From positions 1 through 18,106 of the forward strand of contig CAYZEE010000023.1 in the NCBI GenBank assembly GCA_964477485.1: a DNA stretch of 18,106 nt, in the 5' to 3' direction. The first letter of the stretch is position 1; every line of letters starts with the position of its first letter. Below are positions 1 to 6,622 of this stretch, piece after piece. The notes under the pieces were generated by a model. The model was not told the DNA's origin and did no database searches. It was given only the letters and a program-made list of their open reading frames with translations. The stretch is from CAYZEE01 sp964477485. GTDB taxonomy: Bacteria > Patescibacteriota > Microgenomatia > Levybacterales > UBA12049. Position numbers and translations under genes: made by a program.

Positions 1-145
1 GATTATTTGTTTTTGTAAAATAAGATTTTACTCTTTTTTTTAAACTAACGGCTTTTCCAACATAAAGAATATCCCCTTTTTTATCTAAAAAAAGGTATAT
101 TCCAGAATCTTGCGGCAATTTTTGATAATATGAGAAATGCAACAA
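1..145 (-). CDS. uvrC: UvrC, N-terminal fragment (excinuclease subunit C, cut by the window edge)
   Basis: UvrC makes the two incisions either side of a lesion after UvrA and UvrB have marked it. Only about the first 48 codons are present. They hold the start of the N-terminal GIY-YIG nuclease domain: LPQDSGIYLF near residues 10-19, then ILYVGKAVSLKKRVKSYF near 26-43, giving the GIY...YVG pair and the following Arg of the family. The frame opens after an in-frame TAA at 146-148. The first codon is TTG at 145-143 (a second TTG follows), preceded by AGGAGGT at 153-159 on the minus strand with a 7-base spacer, which decides the start. The gene begins inside the upstream transglutaminase-like gene and overlaps its end by 65 bases in another frame, so the two are probably translationally coupled. 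Recognition of the domain is by eye but the motif is characteristic. Confidence 0.85.
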   Translation of the reverse strand, partial: MLHFSYYQKLPQDSGIYLFLDKKGDILYVGKAVSLKKRVKSYFTKTNN

Positions 146-1910
146 TTATTCCACCTCCTAAAATAAACAAGCCATTTAAAAAAAATGGAGAAATTCTAAT
201 ACTATAGTAAAAAGTGTTTCCAGCAACGCTTATTTTAATAATGTCAGTTCTATTTGTCAAAAATGGTGTTTTTTCAAAATAAACAGGAACAACTATCGAT
301 CCATATGGAGGAATCCCTTCTGTCGTAATTTTTTGATACGAAGGACTCAGGAACCTTGTGCCAACAGCTATTTGAGTTTCAGGTGCTATGACCGCTCCCG
401 TGTTTTTAATTATCAAGCCGCTTTTTATTGGAAGGCCTGATATAACTTGACCCGGAATGTTCTGGTCGAGCTGGATAACCGGATTTATGTTGTCAAATTT
501 ATTCGCAAAGTTTACTTCTATATCTTTTGAGTTTTCGTCAAATTTAGTTTTATATCCGCCAGCAGGAACTGGATAGCTGCTGTTCTCTCCTTTTATAACA
601 AATGCAAAATGATCAAAGTCTAATGTATTAAAATAGTCTATTCCGCCTGTTGTTTTTCCCCATGTCGGGTCAACCATTATCCAGGATTTCTTTTCCATGT
701 CATAATATTCCGGCCATGCATGCAAGATGTCTTTGACAAGAGATAATGGTCTTTCTTTTGAGTTTTGCGTGTAAGCAAATCCATCTACTTCTCGTGCAGG
801 AATTCCCGCTGCGCGGGATAATGCTATAAATAAATCTGTGAACTCAAGGCAAACTGCGGAATTTGGATTATTCAAGGCCGCCTTTGCTCCTAATCTTGGT
901 TTGTCTTGCGCAACTCTTGCGTAATCATAGAAGAGTTTATTTACTACATAATTGTAAATTTCAGACGGAGTTTTTAGCTGGTTTGCAAGTGCTTTTATTT
1001 GACTATCTGAAACTTGCCAATACGGCTGATTTTTTAAATAATTCGAAAGATCTGAGTTTGAAAGGTTTTCGGTTTTCGGAGTAAGTATAATTCGAGCTTT
1101 ACCATTTACGAGCACTGTGATTTTCTGCGAAGGGAGAAGCTTGTACTCTGCCAGCCAATTGCCATCCTTATCCATCACAACATTTACAGGTTTGGGAATT
1201 ATGTTCTCTATGGCAACATCCTGGTAATTCGTAGAGGGCGGGAGTGCTATCTCTGTTTGTATGGGGAACAAATTGTTATTGTATAGGTGATATTTAAGGG
1301 AAAAACGGTATATTTGTTCATTGCCGAAGGCAAGTGATATTCCTGAACTGCCTAAGTCATCTTTTGAAAAATTAAAAATATTGCCTTCGATTGATCTTGA
1401 TCCAGGAAGGTTTGGTTTGATGTAGGCAGGATTTCCAAAATCTTTAGGCACTACCAAGCGAACGTTAAAAGTTGAGAAATCTGCCTGGTTTTCGATTCCG
1501 GGAATATTAATTTCCCATATTTTGCCTATTTTTTGAGCAATTTCATTTGTATCAAAAGAAAGAGTAAAGCTAAGTTTATTGCCTATTCCCACAACTCTTT
1601 GGTTAAAGTCAAGCTGGATAGTCTGACCATCAGTGTCTTTAGTAATTTTCGGAACAATTGCGCCTCCGGCATCAAAGGCTTTTATATTTTGTATATCGGT
1701 AAAACCAACTTTGATTTTGTAAGACGAGGCATAATATATGTCAGAAGTGTTAGTAAGTGTTACGTTAATTTTTGTATTTGTGACTGCGTTATCAGAGATT
1801 GCGTATGTTACATCGTAATTTGTGGTAAAGTTTGAAGAAGCAAAGCTTTGTGTAGCGGTTAAAAACAAGTAGAAAAATACAAGAGAAATAAAAAACAATA
1901 TTTTTTTCAT
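81..1910 (-). CDS. Secreted, membrane-anchored transglutaminase-like domain protein
   Basis: A probable exported protein of about 609 residues. The N-terminus (MKKILFFISLVFFYLFLTA) is a signal peptide, probably cleaved near SFA-SS. A long beta-rich extracytoplasmic region follows. The transglutaminase-like core lies near residues 310-420, with the Cys-His-Asp triad visible as Cys354 (NSAVCLEF), His397 (LHAWPEYY) and Asp414 (MVDPTWG). The core is followed by another extracellular segment and a C-terminal membrane helix near 577-598 ending in a short basic tail. In bacteria this fold usually acts as a cysteine peptidase or amidase rather than a cross-linker; the substrate is unknown. I choose ATG at 1910; a TTG at 1913 directly precedes it. 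It lies 11 bases after uvrA and overlaps uvrC by 65 bases, so it is probably co-transcribed with both repair genes, though nothing in the protein suggests a repair role. Confidence 0.85.
   Translation of the reverse strand: MKKILFFISLVFFYLFLTATQSFASSNFTTNYDVTYAISDNAVTNTKINVTLTNTSDIYYASSYKIKVGFTDIQNIKAFDAGGAIVPKITKDTDGQTIQLDFNQRVVGIGNKLSFTLSFDTNEIAQKIGKIWEINIPGIENQADFSTFNVRLVVPKDFGNPAYIKPNLPGSRSIEGNIFNFSKDDLGSSGISLAFGNEQIYRFSLKYHLYNNNLFPIQTEIALPPSTNYQDVAIENIIPKPVNVVMDKDGNWLAEYKLLPSQKITVLVNGKARIILTPKTENLSNSDLSNYLKNQPYWQVSDSQIKALANQLKTPSEIYNYVVNKLFYDYARVAQDKPRLGAKAALNNPNSAVCLEFTDLFIALSRAAGIPAREVDGFAYTQNSKERPLSLVKDILHAWPEYYDMEKKSWIMVDPTWGKTTGGIDYFNTLDFDHFAFVIKGENSSYPVPAGGYKTKFDENSKDIEVNFANKFDNINPVIQLDQNIPGQVISGLPIKSGLIIKNTGAVIAPETQIAVGTRFLSPSYQKITTEGIPPYGSIVVPVYFEKTPFLTNRTDIIKISVAGNTFYYSIRISPFFLNGLFILGGGIIVAFLILSKIAARFWNIPFFR
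153..159 (-). promoter_or_regulatory. Ribosome binding site of uvrC
   Basis: The minus strand reads AGGAGGT here, seven bases before the TTG start of uvrC at 145. It lies inside the coding sequence of the transglutaminase-like gene. It is one of only three strong Shine-Dalgarno sequences found in the window, all in front of non-ATG starts. Confidence 0.75.
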
Positions 1911-1921
1911 CAATATATATT

Positions 1922-4825
1922 CTATAACATTTTATTCAAGAATTGACCAGTATATGATTTTGGGTTTTTTGCTACCTGAGCCGGTGTGCCTTGCGCTATT
2001 ATTTGTCCTCCTTTTTCTCCTCCTTCGGGGCCAAGATCAATTACATAATCCGCGTTTTTTATTACATCCAAGTTGTGTTCTATGACAACAGCGGTGTTTC
2101 CAAGATCAACCAGCTTTTTCAAAACAATTAGAAGTTTCTCAAGATCCGCAAAGTGGAGTCCTGTCGTTGGTTCATCAAGCAGATATAGTGACCCGGATGC
2201 TTTTTTGGAAAGTTCTGTTGCCAGTTTCACCCGTTGAGCTTCTCCTCCTGAAAGCGTGGGAGCAGGCTGTCCTAGTTTTATGTATCCCAATCCGACATCG
2301 TTTAAAGTTTCCAGTTTATGAGAGAGTCCTATTATATAAGGAAAAAAAGATAGAGCTTCTGACACGCTCATCGCAAGAACTTCGGCTATGTTCTTCCCGT
2401 TAAATCTTATCTCAAGCGCGTCTGAGTTATATTGCAATCCCTGGCATTCTTCACAGGTAACATAAACGTCCGGCAAAAACTGCATCTCTATTTTTATTTG
2501 ACCTTCTCCCAGACACGTTTCGCATCTGCCGCCTTTTACATTAAATGAAAATCTGCCCGTCTTATATCCTCTGATTCTTGCTTCTTTAGTCTTCGCGAAC
2601 AAATCTCTTATGTAAGTAAAGCAGCCCGTATAAGTGGCAGGATTGCTTCTGGGAGTTCTGCCTATAGGGGATTGGTCGATAAGATAAACATGCCTAATAT
2701 TTTCATATCCGTCGATAGTATCAAAAGCTCCCGGTTTTTCCTTGTGAAACGGATTTTGTTTTTGCATCAAGGCGTGGTACAAAATGTCATTTACCAAGGT
2801 TGATTTTCCGCTGCCTGACACTCCTGTTACAACTACAAATCTTGAAAGAGGAAATGCCACATTGAGATTTCTTAGGTTGTGTTCTCTTGCCCCTGTAATT
2901 ATTAACTCTTTATTTGCAGCTCTGTCATTTGTTGGAGTTGACAAAGACACTTTTTGCAAAGAGATTTTCTTTTTTCCGGATAAGTATTGCCCCGTTAATG
3001 AGTTTTGGTCTTTTTCTATTTCCTCAATAGTTCCTTTTGAAACAATACGACCCCCTGAATCTCCTGCCCCCGGCCCAAAGTCGAAAATAAAGTCTGCTTC
3101 TTCCATCGTTTCCCTGTCATGCTCAACAACAAGAACAGAATTACCAATATCCCGAAGTTTTTTTAATGTATCGATTAGTTTTCTGTTGTCTCTTTGATGC
3201 AGCCCTATTGAAGGTTCGTCCAAAACATAGAGAACTCCGACCAGTCCGCTGCCTATTTGAGATGCAAGTCTTATTCTTTGCGCTTCCCCTCCTGCAAGAG
3301 TCTGCGCTCCCCGCGATAAAGTCAGGTAGTCAAGCCCAACATCCAGGAGAAACGAAAGTCTCTGTTTTATTTCTTTGATTATTACTTTTGCGATCTCATC
3401 CTCTCTTTTGGAAATTTTATTAACGAGGCAATTTATAAATTCGAAGGTATTTGAGATTGACATGCCGGTAACATCAACTATAGATTTTCCATCAATTGTT
3501 ACAGAGAGAGCTTCTTTCTTGAGCCTGCTGCCAAGGCACGTGCTACATTTTTCATATCTCATAAACTTTTCCATTTGACTTTTAATAAAAAGAGACTCCG
3601 AAGATTCATACTTTTGCTTGATTTCGTAGATAAGTCCTCTAAAGGGTTCATGAATCGTAGTTAATCTTCCCCATCTATTTCTGCCTTCGACTTCATATTC
3701 CAAATCACCTGTCCCCTCAATAAGAAGTCCTTTTTTGTCACGGGGAATTTCGGAAATATGTGTTGTAAGAGATATGCCGTTTTCTTCACAAAATTTCATG
3801 AAAGTTCTGGCGAACCACGTCTCTTGATATCCAATATTTGGAAAAGGCATTATTCCTCCTTCTTTAATCGAGAGATTGCTATTTAATATGAGATCTTTGT
3901 CAACCGTTAAAATGTTACCAAGCCCGTTGCATGTTTGACACGCCCCATGCGGCGTATTGAACGAGAACACTCGAGGCTCAACCTCGGAAATCGAAATATT
4001 ACAAACAGGACAGGCGAATTTTTCCGAGAACAATTCATCTTCCATTTTTTTTGGCTTGTCCGGCATGGAAAATCCTGAATCCTTTATTTTCGACACAATT
4101 ATCTCGCCTATTCCCAACCTTAACCCCTGCTCAACGTCGTTTGATAAGCGCCCTCTATCTGTATCTTTTGAAAGAATCAGTTCATCAATAACAACTTCTA
4201 TTGTATGCTTATTTGTTTTTATAAGAACAAATTGCTCATCAAGAGAAAAAATTTCTCCATCAACTCTTGCCTTTTTATATCCTCTTTTTTTAAGATCAAG
4301 GAAAAGGTCTCTATATTCTCCTTTTCTATCCTTGACAATTGGCGCCAGTATTAAAGTTTTTAGTCTGGCAGTTTTTGCTCTCGGAGAGCCACTTTTAAGA
4401 AGGTCAAATATAGCAGTTGTTATCTGCTCTTTTGTTAGATGAGTTATTTCCCTGCCGCAGTTTGGGCAATGAGGATGGCCAATCCGGGCATACAAAAGTC
4501 TTAAATAATCATATATTTCAGTAACGGTTCCAACAGTTGAGCGTGGATTATGAGAGGTAGATTTTTGGTCTATTGAAATTGCCGGAGAAAGCCCTTCGAT
4601 TAAATCGACATCAGGCTTTTTCATTACTCCTAAAAACTGTCTGGCGTAGGAAGACAGACTCTCTACGTATCGTCTTTGTCCTTCGGCATAAATTGTGTCA
4701 AAAGCCAGAGATGATTTTCCGCTCCCCGAGAGCCCCGTAAAAACAACAAGCTTATTTTTAGGAATTTCAACGCTGATATCTTTTAGATTATGCTCTCTCG
4801 CGCCTTTTATAATAATTTTATCCAT
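1922..4825 (-). CDS. uvrA: UvrA, excinuclease ABC subunit A
   Basis: This is the DNA-damage recognition ATPase of nucleotide excision repair; it dimerises, scans DNA with UvrB and then hands the lesion over. The 967 residues are the normal length and hold two ABC modules. The first Walker A is GLSGSGKSS at 31-39, and the second, GVSGSGKST, sits in the C-terminal half. Both signature/Walker B blocks are present (LAGGEAQRIRLAS...VLDEPSIGLH and LSGGEAQRVKLAT...LLDEPTTGLH). Cysteine pairs of the zinc-binding elements are visible as CPNC, CPVC...CQTC and CETC...CEEC. The start MDKIIIKGAREHNLKDI is the family's usual beginning. It heads the operon uvrA - transglutaminase-like gene - uvrC. A good promoter lies upstream (4852-4880), with no Shine-Dalgarno sequence in the roughly 20-base leader. 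No damage to the reading frame was seen. Confidence 0.98.
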   Translation of the reverse strand: MDKIIIKGAREHNLKDISVEIPKNKLVVFTGLSGSGKSSLAFDTIYAEGQRRYVESLSSYARQFLGVMKKPDVDLIEGLSPAISIDQKSTSHNPRSTVGTVTEIYDYLRLLYARIGHPHCPNCGREITHLTKEQITTAIFDLLKSGSPRAKTARLKTLILAPIVKDRKGEYRDLFLDLKKRGYKKARVDGEIFSLDEQFVLIKTNKHTIEVVIDELILSKDTDRGRLSNDVEQGLRLGIGEIIVSKIKDSGFSMPDKPKKMEDELFSEKFACPVCNISISEVEPRVFSFNTPHGACQTCNGLGNILTVDKDLILNSNLSIKEGGIMPFPNIGYQETWFARTFMKFCEENGISLTTHISEIPRDKKGLLIEGTGDLEYEVEGRNRWGRLTTIHEPFRGLIYEIKQKYESSESLFIKSQMEKFMRYEKCSTCLGSRLKKEALSVTIDGKSIVDVTGMSISNTFEFINCLVNKISKREDEIAKVIIKEIKQRLSFLLDVGLDYLTLSRGAQTLAGGEAQRIRLASQIGSGLVGVLYVLDEPSIGLHQRDNRKLIDTLKKLRDIGNSVLVVEHDRETMEEADFIFDFGPGAGDSGGRIVSKGTIEEIEKDQNSLTGQYLSGKKKISLQKVSLSTPTNDRAANKELIITGAREHNLRNLNVAFPLSRFVVVTGVSGSGKSTLVNDILYHALMQKQNPFHKEKPGAFDTIDGYENIRHVYLIDQSPIGRTPRSNPATYTGCFTYIRDLFAKTKEARIRGYKTGRFSFNVKGGRCETCLGEGQIKIEMQFLPDVYVTCEECQGLQYNSDALEIRFNGKNIAEVLAMSVSEALSFFPYIIGLSHKLETLNDVGLGYIKLGQPAPTLSGGEAQRVKLATELSKKASGSLYLLDEPTTGLHFADLEKLLIVLKKLVDLGNTAVVIEHNLDVIKNADYVIDLGPEGGEKGGQIIAQGTPAQVAKNPKSYTGQFLNKML

Positions 4826-4851
4826 AACTTATTTAAATTCACCGAAACTTT

Positions 4852-4880
4852 ATTATAGCCCGAAAATTTGCCCGAAGCAA
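4852..4880 (-). promoter_or_regulatory. Predicted promoter of the uvrA operon
   Basis: On the minus strand, TTGCTT (4875-4880) is followed by a 17-base spacer and a perfect TATAAT (4852-4857). The start of transcription would fall near 4845, leaving a leader of about 20 bases before the uvrA ATG. The spacer and -35 contain the direct repeat TTCGGGC twice, 12 bases apart, which could be an operator, but it is not found in front of lexA. Confidence 0.65.
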
Positions 4881-5211
4881 TACTTTAAACCTGGAATTAG
4901 ATAATCATGCTATGGGTATTTGATAAGCCATCGTTCTCAGGATCGGTAGCGAGAATCAAACGAAGCCAAGTTCCGCTAGGCGCCCATTAAGAATATCCCC
5001 AATAGGGGAATAATCTCCCGACCAAATTATTGCTATCGTGTTTGGAATAAAGTTATCTGATGGACCATTAATGATTAACCGAGATAAAGAAGAAGATGAG
5101 CAGATCGATATGCAAGTGCTTATCAACTACACAAAATATTATATGGAACACCTCAATTAGCCCCTATTTTCAAGCTAAATGAAGCATACAAAACTTCTAA
5201 ATCACTATCTG
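4881..5211. other. 331-base gap between uvrA and tRNA-Lys: hairpin and a doubtful small frame
   Basis: No convincing gene is seen. A hairpin can form at 4931-4963 (TCG+TTCTC pairing with GAGAA+CGA, with an A-rich bulge), and a second small one at 4996-5009 (TCCCC, AATA loop, GGGGA). On the plus strand a frame runs from GTG 5038 (or ATG 5071) to TAG 5160; it encodes at most 40 residues, ends INYTKYYMEHLN and has a charged KEEDEQ stretch, but no ribosome binding site. The same frame is open upstream from about 4927 apart from one TAA at 5011, so it could be a decayed gene. None of the SRP, RNase P or tmRNA hallmark motifs is present. Confidence 0.3.
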
Positions 5212-5284
5212 TGAGTCGCCAGGGACTCGAACCCTGAACCCAGAGCTTAAAAGGCTCTTGCTCTGCCAGTTGAGCTAGCGACCC
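5212..5284 (-). tRNA. tRNA-Lys, anticodon UUU
   Basis: The minus strand folds as a complete 73-base cloverleaf. The acceptor stem is GGGTCGC with GCGACTC (one G-U pair) and discriminator A. The D stem is GCTC/GAGC and the anticodon stem AGAGC/GCTCT. The loop CTTTTAA carries anticodon TTT at 5251-5249, and the T arm is CAGGG-TTCGAGT-CCCTG. CCA is not encoded (the next bases are CAGA), so it must be added enzymatically. Confidence 0.97.
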
Positions 5285-5293
5285 TGGATTTTA

Positions 5294-5322
5294 ATTATAT
5301 CAATATGTCCACTACTTGACAA
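5294..5322 (-). promoter_or_regulatory. Predicted promoter of tRNA-Lys
   Basis: On the minus strand, TTGTCA (5317-5322, five of six consensus bases), a 17-base spacer and a perfect TATAAT (5294-5299) end nine bases before the mature tRNA. Its -35 lies within the palindrome CTTGACAAG, which also supplies the plus-strand -35 for the neighbouring membrane protein. Confidence 0.75.
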
Positions 5323-5344
5323 GATAAGGAGCACCTTATAGACT
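5316..5344 (+). promoter_or_regulatory. Predicted promoter of the MscS-like membrane protein gene
   Basis: A perfect TTGACA (5316-5321) is followed at 17 bases by the weaker TAGACT (5339-5344); TATAGA with a 15-base spacer is an alternative -10. The leader would be about 30 bases and contains the strong ribosome binding site at 5366-5374. The -35 overlaps the tRNA-Lys -35 on the other strand. Confidence 0.4.
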
Positions 5345-5365
5345 GTGATTATACCCTAAAGTGAG

Positions 5366-5374
5366 AGGAGGTGA
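5366..5374 (+). promoter_or_regulatory. Ribosome binding site of the 5381 gene
   Basis: AGGAGGTGA is complementary over nine bases to the usual 3' end of bacterial 16S rRNA. It stands six bases before the GTG start at 5381 and fixes that start. Confidence 0.85.
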
Positions 5375-5380
5375 AGAAAA

Positions 5381-6040
5381 GTGCCTGACATTGGACAAGC
5401 GCTGGTAACTGCAATAAACTCTGCAATTATTGCAATAATAACTTTTGTCCCCAAATTTATCCTTGGGCTAGTTGTTCTTCTTATAGGTATAATCATCGCT
5501 TCTATTCTTAAACAAGTAGTTTTGGAAATTTTTAAAGCGTTGAAGATAGACGCTGTCCTTAAGAAATATGGCGTGCCTGAGGCTAAAGAGGAATTTTCCT
5601 GGGGAAGCATTATAGCGGAAATTGTCAGATGGTTTGTTATAGTAGTATTCTTGTTACCGACAGCTGATGTTTGGGGCCTGCCAAGAGTTGACATAGTTTT
5701 AAGCCAAGTCTTGCTTTATTTACCGAATGTATTTGTCGCAGTAATAATTATTTTAGTCGGATTTGTTTTCGCAAGGCTTCTGCACGATGTCATACTAGCA
5801 TCTACAAAAGGTTTGTCTCGTGAGACATCAAAGACTGTTGCATCCGTTTCGCGCTGGGCGACTAACTTATTTGTAATTCTTGCAGCCTTAAACCAACTCG
5901 GAGTAGCATCAGATCTTATAAGAATACTATTTACGGGATTTGTTGCGATGCTTGCAATTGCGGGAGGTATTGCATTCGGTCTCGGCGGACAGGGAAGCGC
6001 AAAAGAGGTTGTTGACGGGATAAAAAATAGATTAAAGTAA
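5381..6040 (+). CDS. Small membrane protein with conserved TM-helix repeats (MscS-like pore type)
   Basis: A 219-residue integral membrane protein with about five hydrophobic helices (near residues 10-40, 78-96, 112-132, 155-172 and 182-203). The first repeat (VPKFILGLVVLLIGIIIASI) and the second (LPNVFVAVIIILVGFVFARL) match the pattern of the 'conserved TM helix' family. The glycine- and alanine-rich last helix followed by GIAFGLGGQGSAKEVVDGI resembles the pore-lining helix of small mechanosensitive channels. There is no room for the MscS cytoplasmic beta domain, so calling it a mechanosensitive channel is inference; a membrane pore or scaffold is the safer reading. The GTG start is fixed by the ribosome binding site. 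It stands alone between tRNA-Lys (divergent) and tRNA-Glu (same strand, own promoter beginning right after the stop). Confidence 0.85.
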   Translation: MPDIGQALVTAINSAIIAIITFVPKFILGLVVLLIGIIIASILKQVVLEIFKALKIDAVLKKYGVPEAKEEFSWGSIIAEIVRWFVIVVFLLPTADVWGLPRVDIVLSQVLLYLPNVFVAVIIILVGFVFARLLHDVILASTKGLSRETSKTVASVSRWATNLFVILAALNQLGVASDLIRILFTGFVAMLAIAGGIAFGLGGQGSAKEVVDGIKNRLK

Positions 6041-6070
6041 TTGCATCCCCAAGCCAGAATAAGATATAAT
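6041..6070 (+). promoter_or_regulatory. Predicted promoter of tRNA-Glu
   Basis: TTGCAT (6041-6046), an 18-base spacer and a perfect TATAAT (6065-6070) lie 16 bases before the mature tRNA end. The -35 begins on the base after the stop codon of the membrane protein gene. Confidence 0.7.
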
Positions 6071-6086
6071 ACAGGGGCTTAAATTA

Positions 6087-6160
6087 GCCCGCTTCGTCTA
6101 GTGGCCTAGGACAGTTGGTTTTCAGCCAGCTAATCAGGGGTTCGAATCCCCTAGCGGGTA
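6087..6160 (+). tRNA. tRNA-Glu, anticodon UUC
   Basis: A complete cloverleaf. The acceptor stem is GCCCGCT/AGCGGGT, closing with a G-U pair, with discriminator A. The anticodon stem is GTTGG/CCAGC with loop TTTTCAG and anticodon TTC at 6121-6123. The T arm is AGGGG-TTCGAAT-CCCCT. The GTCTAGTGG D region is typical of tRNA-Glu. CCA is not encoded (CTGA follows). Confidence 0.97.
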
Positions 6161-6168
6161 CTGATATG

Positions 6169-6198
6169 TTGACACTATAGGTTCTCATCTGATATAAT
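6169..6198 (+). promoter_or_regulatory. Consensus promoter of the 6209 gene
   Basis: Both hexamers are perfect: TTGACA (6169-6174) and TATAAT (6193-6198), with an 18-base spacer. Transcription should begin near 6205, only about four bases before the ATG at 6209, so the message would be leaderless or nearly so. This is the best-matching promoter in the window. Confidence 0.75.
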
Positions 6199-6208
6199 AT
6201 CTCTTTAT

Positions 6209-6622
6209 ATGAGCTGCCAACAAGAAACAGGAGATTTATTCGCAATTTCTCAAATGCTTCCCCACGGATCACACGACTGGGAAGATATCTCTTTAGTGAG
6301 AAGTGGCCTTGTTAAACGTTGCGGCGATAAGGCTACTACACATGCTAGGAAAATACAAGAAAGTTTTTATCCTGGTTCAACAACAGCAGAGGTAGAATTA
6401 AGAAGTAAAGCTGAACACGCAGCATATTTGATCCGAGGAAGAATGTTTACAGACCGATTCAGATCTTTAATCCACTTATACAATCAACGCAAAAGAGAAA
6501 AATTAGAAGATAATAGCTTAAGATTCTATTTCATCTTCAGTTTTATTGCTGAAGAGTTTAGGATTATTTCTTCTGAACAAAATTTGTTTCGTCAAAACGT
6601 TTTGAACATAATGACCAACTGA
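6209..6622 (+). CDS. Hypothetical protein, 137 residues
   Basis: I do not recognise a family. The protein is charged and probably cytoplasmic, with no signal peptide or membrane helix. Residues about 62-97 (AEVELRSKAEHAAYLIRGR, then FRSLIHLYNQRKREKLED) look helical. Support for it being real comes mainly from the consensus promoter immediately upstream and from the lack of any competing gene over 6209-6517. There is no Shine-Dalgarno sequence; a leaderless start at ATG 6209 is likely. The last 35 codons overlap the 3' end of the convergent ParB-like gene by 105 bases, and this tail (NSLRFYFIFSFIAEEFRII) has a different, hydrophobic character, so the true C-terminus or even the frame is uncertain. 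Confidence 0.5.
   Translation: MSCQQETGDLFAISQMLPHGSHDWEDISLVRSGLVKRCGDKATTHARKIQESFYPGSTTAEVELRSKAEHAAYLIRGRMFTDRFRSLIHLYNQRKREKLEDNSLRFYFIFSFIAEEFRIISSEQNLFRQNVLNIMTN

Noticed and set aside
3957..4442. Plus-strand frame of 161 codons inside uvrA
   Set aside because: Antisense shadow of a certain gene; low-complexity, no family resemblance and no start signal.
4905..5035. Minus-strand translation containing LATDPENDGL, resembling the LATDPDREGE block of topoisomerase Toprim domains
   Set aside because: Only a few residues match, stops lie nearby, and no other topoisomerase block is present; chance similarity.
6084..6272. Minus-strand frame of 62 codons over tRNA-Glu
   Set aside because: It lies across a certain tRNA and its promoter and has no start signals.
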